A stretch of DNA of 64,000 nt from Dorea_A amylophila. Its GTDB lineage: Bacteria; Bacillota; Clostridia; Lachnospirales; Lachnospiraceae. Positions 43,945 to 53,068 of the stretch are shown one piece after another; within the stretch, counting starts at the first letter, position 1; every line of letters begins with the position of its first letter. The position numbers were made by a program, and so were the translations under genes. The stretch covers positions 124,001-188,000 of the forward strand of contig NZ_JAOQJW010000002.1 of the NCBI RefSeq assembly GCF_025567265.1. The letters run 5' to 3'. The notes below the pieces were generated by a model. The model ran no database searches and was not told where the DNA came from. It saw nothing but the letters and a program-made list of their open reading frames with translations.

Positions 43945-44466
43945 ATGAGAACATATAAAATACGTTTATTAAAATGCAGCGGAAAAGACCAGAAGATATC
44001 CGCTTATCTGCAGCTTCTGACAGGCCTCGATAAAGTGATGGCTAACCGCATCGTATCGAACCTTCCAGCCACACTGTTTGATAATCTGGACGAAGAAGGC
44101 ATGGAATATTTTAAAGAGGTGTTTGATTTTTATGAAGTAGAATACGAGATCACACCACTGGAAGAAACATGTGAGGTGTGCGGCTATCCATCCAGACAGG
44201 TCATTGTACTTGGGAGAATTGTAGAATATTATGGTCAGAGAAATGGCTTCTTACAGCTTGCGAAAAAATATAATTTTGAAACGAAGGAAGACCTGTCTAT
44301 GGCACCATTTCTGATCCGGGATGGTATGGATGCGGAGAAAGCCGTTAAGCTTCAGCAGGAACTGACCAACATCGGAATCCGTTCACAGGTTATCCGCAGC
44401 GGAAGTCCGGTGACAGAAAGAAAGCGGAAAAAATTCTTTCAGAGATTGCTCTCTTCGGAAGTATGA
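43945..44466 (+). CDS. Hypothetical protein with two ribosomal-L12-like repeats
   Basis: A 173-residue soluble protein. Two segments (SAYLQLLTGLDKVMANRIVS, and DGMDAEKAVKLQQELTNIGI) have the alpha/beta pattern of the ribosomal protein L7/L12 C-terminal domain. A middle CEVCGYPSR may be a vestigial zinc site. No function can be given. It directly follows the UvrA fragment and precedes a MATE gene. The ribosome site is weak (GAGGATAAA). Confidence 0.6.
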   Translation: MRTYKIRLLKCSGKDQKISAYLQLLTGLDKVMANRIVSNLPATLFDNLDEEGMEYFKEVFDFYEVEYEITPLEETCEVCGYPSRQVIVLGRIVEYYGQRNGFLQLAKKYNFETKEDLSMAPFLIRDGMDAEKAVKLQQELTNIGIRSQVIRSGSPVTERKRKKFFQRLLSSEV

Positions 44467-44537
44467 TCTATAATGAGCGGTGCATGTTTTCTTGTAAAGA
44501 GAAAATCATACTGAAAAAGGAAGGACATTGAGAAAGA

Positions 44538-45884
44538 ATGAAAGATTTAACGAAGGGAAAGCCCTCGGCACTGATACTAAGTTTCGCATTACCGATATTT
44601 TTAGGAAACTTATTACAGCTGACCTACAGTCTGGTAGATACCAGGATTGTCGGCTCGTTTCTGGGAGAAGATGCACTGGCAGCAGTAGGTGCGACCAGCA
44701 CACTGAGCGGTCTGATCATCGGATTTTTACTGGGATTATCCAACGGATTTGCGATTATTACCGCACAGAAATTTGGTGCGAAGAACATCGCAGATATGAA
44801 AAAGTCCTTTGCAATGTCGCTTGTGATCGGGACTGGAATATCCATTTTATTTACGATAGCAGGACTGCTATTTTTGAAACCGATCTTACATTTCTTAAAT
44901 GTGCCAAAGCATCTGGTTCCGGTGGCGAAAGGATATATCGCGATCATCATAGCAGGACTGCTTGCAACATTTTTATATGATGCCTGTGCGGCGACGCTTC
45001 GTGCAATCGGAGATGCAGTAACACCATTGATCATTCTGGCGATATCTGTAGCACTGAATATCGTGGGGGATCTGTTCTTCGTTGTGGTATTGAAGACTGG
45101 CGTAAAAGGAGCAGCAATTGCAACTGTACTGGCACAGATCATTGCATTTGTGATCTGCTGGATCTATATGATTAGAAAATATGAGATATTAAGGCTTCAG
45201 AAAGAGGATTTTAAAGATCCAAGTCCAATCATGGTAAAAGAGATGATAAGTGCCGGAATGTCGATGGGATTTATGAGTTCTCTGGTTAATATCGGTACTT
45301 TGACATTACAGACGGCGATCAATAAGCTTGGAAAAGACATTATCATTGCCCATACAGCGGCGAGAAAGATCTCGGAGATATTCATGATCATGTTCAGTGT
45401 ATTCGGACAGACGATGGCAACTTACTGTGGACAGAACATGGGAGCAGGGAAGATCGACCGTGTGAAGAGAGGCATCTGGCTGGCGATTGTCTACACTGCG
45501 ATCTGGTCAGGACTTACGATCATTGCAAGTTATACGATCGGAGGATGGCTGGTATATCTGGTAACCGGAAGTTATAATAAGACAGTAATCTTAAATGCAA
45601 CAAATTATCTGAAGTTTGATACGCTGTTTTATATTGTGACTACCTTGATCTGTATTTTAAGAAATGCGATGCAGGGATTAGGAGATCATATTACACCACT
45701 GATCTCCAGCGGCCTTGAGATGGCAGGGAAGATCGTGATCGCGGCCACTCTGGTTCCGTGGCTTGGATATACGGGTGTGATCATCTGTGAACCGATCGTG
45801 TGGTTCATTATGGTAATCCCGCTTTTGATCCAGACATTCCGGATGCCGGTACTCAGGACAGAAAAGACAGATGGAAAAATATAG
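44538..45884 (+). CDS. MATE family efflux transporter
   Basis: A 448-residue, 12-helix Na+/H+-coupled drug or metabolite exporter. The two halves show the MATE repeat: N-terminal ALPIFLGNLLQLTYSLVDTR with FLGEDALAAVG, and C-terminal GQTMATYCGQNMGAGKIDRV. AAGGAAGGA lies 12 bases upstream of the ATG. It is unrelated in detail to the second MATE at 51,673, so they are not a recent duplication. Substrate not predictable. Confidence 0.93.
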   Translation: MKDLTKGKPSALILSFALPIFLGNLLQLTYSLVDTRIVGSFLGEDALAAVGATSTLSGLIIGFLLGLSNGFAIITAQKFGAKNIADMKKSFAMSLVIGTGISILFTIAGLLFLKPILHFLNVPKHLVPVAKGYIAIIIAGLLATFLYDACAATLRAIGDAVTPLIILAISVALNIVGDLFFVVVLKTGVKGAAIATVLAQIIAFVICWIYMIRKYEILRLQKEDFKDPSPIMVKEMISAGMSMGFMSSLVNIGTLTLQTAINKLGKDIIIAHTAARKISEIFMIMFSVFGQTMATYCGQNMGAGKIDRVKRGIWLAIVYTAIWSGLTIIASYTIGGWLVYLVTGSYNKTVILNATNYLKFDTLFYIVTTLICILRNAMQGLGDHITPLISSGLEMAGKIVIAATLVPWLGYTGVIICEPIVWFIMVIPLLIQTFRMPVLRTEKTDGKI

Positions 45885-45939
45885 AGGGGAAATATAAAAA
45901 AATATAAATAAGAAAAATCAATTTGAGAGGATAAGATAG

Positions 45940-46461
45940 ATGGAGATACATATTCTTGATATGATCCAGAATTTAAGAACGCCAATAGGAGATGTGGTTG
46001 TTCCGCTCATTACCAGACTTGGAGATGCGGGAATCATATGGATCATTCTGACGGTATTATTACTGATCATTCCGAAGACAAGAAAGACAGGGGTGATCAT
46101 GATGGCGGCATTGCTGGTGGATGTGCTGCTCTGCAATGTGCTCATAAAGAATCTGGTGGCAAGAACCAGACCATTCGATGTCAATACAGCAGTACAATTA
46201 TTGGTCGCAAAGCCGCGGGATTACTCTTTCCCGTCGGGACACACGGCGGCTTCATTTGCTTCGGTTACGGCATTGTATCTTGCCGGAGAGAAGAAGATGT
46301 GGAAAGCGGCTCTTGTACTTGCGGTTCTGATCGCATTATCAAGATTGTACCTGTATGTGCATTATCCAACGGACATCATTGGTGGTGTGGTATTCGGAAG
46401 CCTTTCCGGATATCTGGGCTATAAGATTGTGGAATGGATACAGAAGAAAAAGATAAAATAG
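45940..46461 (+). CDS. PAP2-family membrane phosphatase
   Basis: A 173-residue membrane phosphatase with the three PAP2 motifs: KNLVARTRP, FPSGHTAAS and SRLYLYVHYPTD. Catalytic His residues lie in the second and third motifs. Likely substrates are undecaprenyl pyrophosphate or phosphatidic-acid-type lipids at the outer face. AGAGGATAAG precedes the ATG. It is convergent with the ABC genes. Confidence 0.93.
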   Translation: MEIHILDMIQNLRTPIGDVVVPLITRLGDAGIIWIILTVLLLIIPKTRKTGVIMMAALLVDVLLCNVLIKNLVARTRPFDVNTAVQLLVAKPRDYSFPSGHTAASFASVTALYLAGEKKMWKAALVLAVLIALSRLYLYVHYPTDIIGGVVFGSLSGYLGYKIVEWIQKKKIK

Positions 46462-46470
46462 AGATAGAAA

Positions 46471-46516
46471 AAAAGAGCAGGGCAGGCAGCATTATGCTGT
46501 CTGCCTTGCTCTTTTA
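46471..46516. terminator. Bidirectional terminator
   Basis: AAAAGAGCA-GGCAGGCAG pairs with CTGTCTGCC-TGCTCTTTT. It serves the PAP2 gene (+) and the ABC permease operon (-); the last codons of the latter lie inside the hairpin. Confidence 0.8.
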
Positions 46517-47649
46517 CTGACTACCAATGCGATACAGAAGATCGCAGCGGCAAAAAGTAACTGGATTCCATAGTTGCGGTATAAGAGTTGTCTCTGTGCC
46601 TGAGTGAGAACAGCAGAGTTGTTCAGCAAATTGTTACTGATCTCATACCAGTAGACCGGAAGAAAATGAGCCACGGTTTTCACGCCTTTTCCCATGATAT
46701 CAAGTGGAACGAATACGCCGCACAGGAAGCTCATGCCAAGTGTGACAACATTTACGAGGGCAGTCAGGATATCTTCTTTGGTGATAAATGTACCAAGAAG
46801 GAAGGAAAGCGCAAGGCCGACCAGAAGCAGGGTCAGGCTGTTTAGCATATAATATGGCATCTTTGGCGACTGGAAAAATGCTTTCCGGTAAAAGAAGAAA
46901 GCAGGAATCCATGTTGTAAGCATCCAGACGGAGCATCCGACTGCCAGATATCCCAGTGCAAGCTGCAGGTTCTGGCTTCTGATGGATACAGCTGAGCAAA
47001 GGATGCGTTTTTGTAGATCCGGCTGATGGAATGCGATCATGATCAGCCCCATTACATAACACAGAATGGAGATTAACACATATGGCAGATACTGATACAT
47101 GTAACCATAACCCGGCGTCTTTTCGGAAGAAGCAGATTTTAACATCGTAACATGAGAAGAACTGTCTGCATGTTTCAGAATATATGCAGCTGCCTCTTTA
47201 TCGGAATAACCACTGTCTGTCAGGACACGTGCCTGATTCAGATAGGTGTTGATCTGTTGATCGACGTAGTATCCGTCTGTGCTTCCCGGAATCTTGGATA
47301 CCGGTAATTCCTGATGCTTACGGAGACAGGAGACTTTAAAATCTTTCGGAATGGTTACGATATAAGAGACATTCCGGTTAAAGAGTGCGTCCTGGAGTTT
47401 CGCAGTGTCATCCGGCATTTGCCTGACGGTATGATACTGTGATAAATATGTGGAAAGCCCTTTGGAAAGCACGCCTCCGTCATGATCAACCACACCTACC
47501 GTGAGTGCTTGGGCATGGAACCCGGTGCCGGAAGTATTGCTGTCGCTGCCGGAGGCAAGGATTCCGATCGTAAGGAAGATTGCCAGATACATAAATACCA
47601 TCAGGAGATTGCGTTTGGTTATGATTAAAAATCCTTTAAATACTGTCAT
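46492..47649 (-). CDS. ABC-2 type permease (second)
   Basis: A 385-residue permease with one N-terminal TM helix, a large extracellular domain (~30-180) and five C-terminal helices, the YhgE/ABC-2 architecture. It contains GTFITKEDILTALVNVVTLG and FLCGVFVPLDIMG in the ABC-2 core. With the other permease it should form a heterodimer driven by the ATPase at 48,793. It overlaps the upstream permease gene by 14 bases. Confidence 0.9.
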   Translation of the reverse strand: MTVFKGFLIITKRNLLMVFMYLAIFLTIGILASGSDSNTSGTGFHAQALTVGVVDHDGGVLSKGLSTYLSQYHTVRQMPDDTAKLQDALFNRNVSYIVTIPKDFKVSCLRKHQELPVSKIPGSTDGYYVDQQINTYLNQARVLTDSGYSDKEAAAYILKHADSSSHVTMLKSASSEKTPGYGYMYQYLPYVLISILCYVMGLIMIAFHQPDLQKRILCSAVSIRSQNLQLALGYLAVGCSVWMLTTWIPAFFFYRKAFFQSPKMPYYMLNSLTLLLVGLALSFLLGTFITKEDILTALVNVVTLGMSFLCGVFVPLDIMGKGVKTVAHFLPVYWYEISNNLLNNSAVLTQAQRQLLYRNYGIQLLFAAAIFCIALVVSKRARQTA

Positions 47650-48778
47650 AACGTTCCCTCCTTATCATAAGAAATGAGAAGCTGATGCAAAGCAGGCACA
47701 TGATTACAAGAATCAGGATACACCTGCGGTAGCGGACAGCATCATCATAGACACTGAGGCAGTAGAATGCATCACTTAAGACACTGGCAGGATTGATCCG
47801 GTTGATGACCGGGCAGTGCTGTTCGATCACATTTTTCATTCCACCGAACATCAGGCCTGCAAGGAAACTCGGTAACAGTGTAACGAGGACACCGATTCCG
47901 GATTTGACACTGTAGGACAGTTTGCCGGCGCATCCGATCAGGATTCCGAGACAGATACCGATCAGGGTTCCCATAAATGTAATGAGAAGAAGTTTCGGAA
48001 TGTCATGCCCAAGGCTGATATGAAGTACCTGGGTAAGGTAAAGCTCCAGGATCAGGATGTTGACGAAATGAATACTTTCCAGTACCAGCAGATCGCCGAG
48101 AATCAGGGAAAGTTTGTGGGTCGGTGTGATGCTGCGCCGTTCTCCGAGTGCACTTAAGTTCGCCTGAAGCTGAACCGCGGAATGGATGCTTAAGTAGACT
48201 CCGCTTAAGCAGGCAAATGCGATCAGTGCGAGAAAATAAGTCAGTGTCGGATCTAAGGAATGTCCGCCTAAGGACTTTTCTTTCACCAGTGTCTGATAGT
48301 CGTTCAGGGAGGCAAGGGCGTCCGAAAGCTTTTCCGGATGCTGTGTGGCAATATCCCGGATCATGTCAGCATTTTTTTCATAGCTGTCCAGAAGGGAAGA
48401 CAGAATGCTCTGGTTAATGCCATTGGAAACAATGGTAAGGGAAGGAACCGACTTCACGTAATAGATGCCGGATATTTCCTCCCGCCGGAGCGATTTTTTG
48501 GCAGCTTTTTCTGTCTTGTAAGAATGGATATCGATCATGTCCTGATCCGTTTCATTCAGAAATGTCAGGAAAGATGCTGCATTTGCGGAACTGCTGTCTA
48601 CTGTGACGATGGCAACAGGAACCGGTTCCCAGTCAGTCTCTCCGGTTCCTGCAAGACCGGTATTTCCAAAGGACACATAGAACAGGGTTCCAAGGATGAG
48701 CGGAAATGCGAGAGCCCAGAACATGATAGAGCGGGAACGTATTGTCTGTAAGAACTGATATTTTAATAAATGTAACAT
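47636..48778 (-). CDS. ABC-2 type permease (first)
   Basis: A 380-residue permease with the same layout as its partner: an N-terminal TM (IMFWALAFPLILGTLFYV), an extracellular domain, and a C-terminal six-helix core. GGAGGGACACTTT precedes the ATG. It lies 14 bases after the ATPase gene. Such pairs export antimicrobial peptides, lipids or drugs and are often induced by the neighbouring two-component system. Confidence 0.9.
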   Translation of the reverse strand: MLHLLKYQFLQTIRSRSIMFWALAFPLILGTLFYVSFGNTGLAGTGETDWEPVPVAIVTVDSSSANAASFLTFLNETDQDMIDIHSYKTEKAAKKSLRREEISGIYYVKSVPSLTIVSNGINQSILSSLLDSYEKNADMIRDIATQHPEKLSDALASLNDYQTLVKEKSLGGHSLDPTLTYFLALIAFACLSGVYLSIHSAVQLQANLSALGERRSITPTHKLSLILGDLLVLESIHFVNILILELYLTQVLHISLGHDIPKLLLITFMGTLIGICLGILIGCAGKLSYSVKSGIGVLVTLLPSFLAGLMFGGMKNVIEQHCPVINRINPASVLSDAFYCLSVYDDAVRYRRCILILVIMCLLCISFSFLMIRRERYDSI

Positions 48779-48792
48779 AAAGTGTCCCTCCT

Positions 48793-49725
48793 TTAATCCC
48801 TGAGTTCTTTTCCTGTGATCTCAAGGAAGACATCATTGAGAGTCGGAAGCTCGGAGAAGACGCGTCCGAATGGAATGTCCTGTTCCTGCAGGTAATTCAG
48901 TACCCGGATCAGATTGTGTTTTGCACCGCTGCAGCGTAGGATCATTGTCTGATCTTGGTATGATAAGTCAAATACATGCGAAAGGGAGCGGATATCTGCC
49001 AGGTTGTTTTTCGTTAACGCAACCGCTTCGATCGTGATCGTCTCACCGGTCTTGATCATTTTTTTTAGTTCTTCGGTTGTGCCGGAAGCAAGTACACGGC
49101 CATGATCAATGATCGCGATACGGGTACAGATCTGTTCGACCTCTTCCATGTAGTGGGAAGTGTAGATAATAGTTGATCCCTGGCGGTTGAGCTCTACGAT
49201 TCCTTCCAGAATCTTATTACGGCTCTGAGGATCTACAGCAACGGTCGGTTCATCCATGATGATGAGTCTGGGCTTATGGACAATGCCGCATGCGATATTC
49301 AGTCTTCGTAGAAGTCCGCCGGAGAGTTTCTTCGGGCGCATCTTACGGAAATCGGACAGACCGGTAAATGCGATGGCCTCTTCCACGAGTTCTTTTCGTT
49401 TTTGTTTGTCTTTGATATAGAGTCCGCAGAAATAATCGATGTTTTCATAGACGGACATCTGCTCGAAGACGGCAACGTTCTGCATGACAACACCGATATC
49501 CTGCTTGATATCGTAGCTGTCCGGCTTCATATCCTTTCCAAAGATCGTGATCGTTCCTTTGTCATATTTTAACAGTGCGAGCAAGCAGTTGATGGCGGTG
49601 GTTTTACCGGAACCGTTTGGTCCGAGCAGTCCAAAGATCTCACCTTCTTCGATGTCGAGTGACAGGTGGTCAAGCGCTAACAGATCACCGTAACGTTTTA
49701 CCAGATTTTCTATATGTACAAGCAT
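48793..49725 (-). CDS. ABC transporter ATP-binding protein
   Basis: A 310-residue ATPase. Walker A GPNGSGKTT, Q-loop MQNVAVFEQM, signature LSGGLLRRLN, Walker B LIIMDEPTVAVD and H-loop TSHYMEE are all intact. The C-terminal ~85 residues form the extension typical of drug- and bacteriocin-type exporters. First gene of the minus-strand operon, transcribed divergently from the histidine kinase gene. AAGGAGGGAATCTT precedes the ATG. Confidence 0.94.
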   Translation of the reverse strand: MLVHIENLVKRYGDLLALDHLSLDIEEGEIFGLLGPNGSGKTTAINCLLALLKYDKGTITIFGKDMKPDSYDIKQDIGVVMQNVAVFEQMSVYENIDYFCGLYIKDKQKRKELVEEAIAFTGLSDFRKMRPKKLSGGLLRRLNIACGIVHKPRLIIMDEPTVAVDPQSRNKILEGIVELNRQGSTIIYTSHYMEEVEQICTRIAIIDHGRVLASGTTEELKKMIKTGETITIEAVALTKNNLADIRSLSHVFDLSYQDQTMILRCSGAKHNLIRVLNYLQEQDIPFGRVFSELPTLNDVFLEITGKELRD

Positions 49726-49786
49726 AAGATTCCCTCCTTGATGATTTGTTACTTGTAGTATAGCGGATGGCTGATTATAATGGTAG

Positions 49787-49814
49787 TGTCACCGGTCATA
49801 AATTGAATGTGACA
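49787..49814. promoter_or_regulatory. Inverted repeat TGTCAC-N16-GTGACA in the divergent promoter region
   Basis: TGTCAC (49787-49792) and GTGACA (49809-49814) are perfect inverted arms midway between the two divergent genes. It is a plausible binding site for the LuxR-type response regulator encoded here. A -10-like TATACT on the minus strand (49759-49764 region) lies toward the ABC genes. Confidence 0.5.
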
Positions 49815-49835
49815 AATGTAATATAGGAGAAAAGA

Positions 49836-51002
49836 ATGAGAAAGATAACAGATGAAGGATTTTTGTTCCTTTACGGAGCAGGACTTCTGGTAACAGCGGA
49901 AACAGGGATTCCGGCGGTTATCACTATTCTGTTTGCGTGTATCTATACCTGTGTGAATCTGGTAGGGAAAGAAAAGTATCTGCATTACATTATGACGATT
50001 GCTTTCGTGGCAGCTGGAATTGTTTTTAAAGAAATGTGGATGTTTCTTCCGGTAGTTTTATATAATATGCTATGCTTTTATTCTCCGGTTTATATAGGGG
50101 TTGGTGGTATAATCGTGGCCTGTGAGGCGCCGGCGTTCCGGGAATATTACGGGCTGGAAAAAGAGATGCTTATTGTTGCCGGACTGGCAGCAGCAGTTCT
50201 GTTATATGGACGGACCAGGAGGCTAAATGAATTGGAGCAGGAATATAAAAGGGCCAGAGATGACAGCAGAGAACTGACACTGATGCTGGAAAAGAAGAAT
50301 CAGGATCTGCTGGAAAAGCAGGACACAGAAGTATATCTGGCCACACTGAAAGAACGGAATCGTATCGCCAGAGAGATCCATGACAATGTGGGACATATGC
50401 TGTCGCGATCCATCCTGATGGTGGGAGCGTTAAAGACTGTTAATCAGGCTGAGAATCTGAAAGTCCCGATGGAGCAGCTGGATCAGACGCTGAACGAAGC
50501 CATGACGAATGTAAGACAGAGCGTGCATGATCTGCATGATGAGTCGGTAAATTTAAAAGAAGTGATGGAATCGCTGGCAGAAGAATTCCGTTTTTGTCCG
50601 GTACAGCTTACTTATGATATGGGATATGATATTCCAAAAGAGATCAAATACAGCTTTATAGCCATTACGAAAGAGGCACTGAATAACGTGATGCGCCACA
50701 GCAATGCAAATGAGGTGAAGATTTTGGCAAGAGAACATCCCGGACTATATCAGCTGATCATAGAAGATAATGGAACGTTAGATGAGCGGATCCGGCCAAA
50801 CGGAGACCGAGAAGAATATGCAGAGAAGGAAAGTGCTGGAAAGACCGGAAACACTCGAAAAACAGAAAACACAGAATGCAGCGGAATCGGAATCAAGAAT
50901 ATGAAAAAACGTGTCCGCATACTGGGCGGAACCATACAGATTCAGAAAGAAAATGGCTTCCGGATATTTATTACGGTTCCAAAAAATGAGGGGAAAAGAT
51001 GA
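49836..51002 (+). CDS. Sensor histidine kinase (NarL/DegS class)
   Basis: A 388-residue kinase. The N-terminal ~130 residues hold about five hydrophobic helices that sense within the membrane. The dimerisation helix has the HisKA_3 box IAREIHDNVGHML (phospho-His). The ATP domain follows with ALNNVMRHSNA (N-box) and GIGIKNMKKRV (G-box). A Lys/Glu/Thr-rich insert (~325-350, TGNTRKTENTE) sits before the G-box. It overlaps the response regulator by 4 bases (ATGA) and is divergent from the ABC exporter it probably controls. Confidence 0.94.
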   Translation: MRKITDEGFLFLYGAGLLVTAETGIPAVITILFACIYTCVNLVGKEKYLHYIMTIAFVAAGIVFKEMWMFLPVVLYNMLCFYSPVYIGVGGIIVACEAPAFREYYGLEKEMLIVAGLAAAVLLYGRTRRLNELEQEYKRARDDSRELTLMLEKKNQDLLEKQDTEVYLATLKERNRIAREIHDNVGHMLSRSILMVGALKTVNQAENLKVPMEQLDQTLNEAMTNVRQSVHDLHDESVNLKEVMESLAEEFRFCPVQLTYDMGYDIPKEIKYSFIAITKEALNNVMRHSNANEVKILAREHPGLYQLIIEDNGTLDERIRPNGDREEYAEKESAGKTGNTRKTENTECSGIGIKNMKKRVRILGGTIQIQKENGFRIFITVPKNEGKR

Positions 51003-51655
51003 AGATAGTAATTGTAGATGATGATATCCTGGTGTCCAGTGCGTTAAAGACAATCCTGGAAGCAGGAGGAGAAGTAGAAGTAACCGGCACCGGACAGGAT
51101 GGAAAAGATGCCGTCCGGTTATATGATGAACTGCTGCCGGATGTTCTTCTGATGGACATCCGTATGAAGGACATGAACGGTCTGGATGCCGCAGAACAGA
51201 TTTTGAAAAGGCATACGGATGCAAAGATTCTTTTGCTTACCACGTTTTCCGATGATGCGTACATCGTAAAAGCATTAAAATATGGTGTGAAAGGATATCT
51301 GATAAAACAGGATTACGGCAGTATCCTTCCGGCATTGCAGGCGGTGCAAATGAATCAGACCGTATTCGGAACTGAGATTATGTCCAGAATCCCGGGATTG
51401 CTTCAGAAAGAGCAGAAAGAAAAAGAGCAGACATTTGACTGGAACAGTTACGGAATCGGAGAACGGGAACTGGAGATCACAGCACTGGTTGCTGAGGGAC
51501 TCAGTAACAAAGAGATATCGGAGAAAGTCTGCTTAAGCGAAGGAACGGTCCGGAATTATATCAGCAATGTGCTCGAGAAACTGGAATTAAGAGATCGGAC
51601 ACAGCTTGCGGTGTATTATCTGCAGAGAGGAAGAAAATGTGATAAGAATAAATAG
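50999..51655 (+). CDS. LuxR/NarL-type response regulator
   Basis: A 218-residue regulator. The receiver domain has the acidic pair DDD near residue 7, phospho-acceptor Asp in DVLLMDIRM, and Lys in YLIKQDYG. The output domain is a LuxR-type helix-turn-helix (ERELEITALVAEGLSNKEIS, then LSEGTVRNYISNVLEKL). It forms a cognate pair with the overlapping kinase gene and likely regulates the divergent ABC operon. Confidence 0.95.
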   Translation: MKIVIVDDDILVSSALKTILEAGGEVEVTGTGQDGKDAVRLYDELLPDVLLMDIRMKDMNGLDAAEQILKRHTDAKILLLTTFSDDAYIVKALKYGVKGYLIKQDYGSILPALQAVQMNQTVFGTEIMSRIPGLLQKEQKEKEQTFDWNSYGIGERELEITALVAEGLSNKEISEKVCLSEGTVRNYISNVLEKLELRDRTQLAVYYLQRGRKCDKNK

Positions 51656-51672
51656 GAGCAGAGAAAAAATAA

Positions 51673-53067
51673 ATGGAAGAAAAAAGTAAATATACAAAAA
51701 CAATCAACTGGAAGCAATTCTACCGGAATGTATTCGCTCTGGTCATCCCGATCGCAATCCAGAATCTGATCAATGTAGGAGTCACGGCAACGGATGTGAT
51801 CATGCTCGGAAAAGTCGGAGAGAAAGTATTATCCGGTGCATCTCTTGCAGGACAGATCCAGTATATAATGACACTGATCTTTTACGGAGTGACTTCCGGA
51901 GCAACCGTTCTGACGGCGCAGTACTGGGGAAAGAAAGATACCAGAACGATAGAGAAAGTTCTGGGTATGGGATTAAGTGCCGGACTTATCGTTGCAGTAG
52001 TATTCGCAGCAGCAGCCCTTGGCATGCCGGAGACACTGATGCGGATCTATACCTCTGATCCGGAAGTTATTGCAGAAGGAGTAAAGTATTTAAGAATCGT
52101 AGGATTTTCTTATGTGTTCATGGCGGTGACACAGGTGTATCTGAATATTATGCGCAGTATCGAGAGGGTAATGGTGGCTACATTTATTTATCTGATTTCA
52201 TTGCTGATGAATATTGTGGTAAATGCGGTCCTGATCTTCGGACTATTTGGATTCCCGGTAATGGGAGTAAGGGGTGCGGCAATCGGTACGCTGTGTGCCA
52301 GAGCAGCCGAGACAGTGATGGTTCTCGTTTATGCCATCTTCCGAAATAAAGTAGTAAGGATTCGGCTTAAAGATATGGTGAAGATCGATAAGGTTCTGTT
52401 AAAAGATTTCGCAGTTTATTCTATGCCGGTGGTATTAAATGAACTGATGTGGGGACTGGGAACGTCGGCGAATACGGCGGTGATCGGGCATCTTGGAAGC
52501 GCAGCAGTGGCAGCCAACTCGGTGGCGCAGGTGGCAAGACAGCTTGCAACAGTCGTAACATTCGGGATTTCCCATGCAACGGCGATCTATCTCGGCAAGA
52601 CGATCGGGGAAGGCAAGATGGAACTGGCAAAGGCATACGGAAAACGTTTCGTGTGGTTAAGTCTGATTCTTGGAATCCTGGGTGGTGTGCTGATACTGAT
52701 CTCGGCACCAATCGCCAATGCGAATCTGGCACTGACCGGACCGGCAAAGAATTACTTAAGTTTCATGTTCTTCGTTATGTCGTATTTTACTGTGGCACAG
52801 GCATTTAATACCACAATGGTAGTGGGGGTATTCCGTGCAGGCGGGGATACGAAATTCGGATTGATCATGGATGTATCGACGATGTGGGGATTCTCCATTT
52901 TACTCGGGGCAGTGGCGGCATTTATTTTGCATGCCAGTGTGCCGGTCGTATATGTTATACTGATGAGTGATGAACTGATCAAAGTACCGATTACTTTAAA
53001 GCGGTATTTGACATACAAGTGGCTGAGAGATGTCACAAGGGAACAAAAAGAACTGGAGGAAATGTAA
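51673..53067 (+). CDS. MATE family efflux transporter
   Basis: A 464-residue, 12-helix exporter of the NorM/DinF type. It contains PIAIQNLINVGVTATDVIML and SGATVLTAQYWGKKD in the first half, and ISHATAIYLGKTIGEGK in the second. It lies 17 bases behind the response regulator and may be in the same transcript, which would put a second exporter under that system. Its stop abuts the next gene's start region. Confidence 0.93.
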   Translation: MEEKSKYTKTINWKQFYRNVFALVIPIAIQNLINVGVTATDVIMLGKVGEKVLSGASLAGQIQYIMTLIFYGVTSGATVLTAQYWGKKDTRTIEKVLGMGLSAGLIVAVVFAAAALGMPETLMRIYTSDPEVIAEGVKYLRIVGFSYVFMAVTQVYLNIMRSIERVMVATFIYLISLLMNIVVNAVLIFGLFGFPVMGVRGAAIGTLCARAAETVMVLVYAIFRNKVVRIRLKDMVKIDKVLLKDFAVYSMPVVLNELMWGLGTSANTAVIGHLGSAAVAANSVAQVARQLATVVTFGISHATAIYLGKTIGEGKMELAKAYGKRFVWLSLILGILGGVLILISAPIANANLALTGPAKNYLSFMFFVMSYFTVAQAFNTTMVVGVFRAGGDTKFGLIMDVSTMWGFSILLGAVAAFILHASVPVVYVILMSDELIKVPITLKRYLTYKWLRDVTREQKELEEM

Positions 53068-53068
53068 A

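Noticed and set aside
44538..53067. The two MATE genes as a recent tandem duplication
   Set aside because: Sequences differ throughout and share only family motifs; they are 7 kb apart in different contexts.
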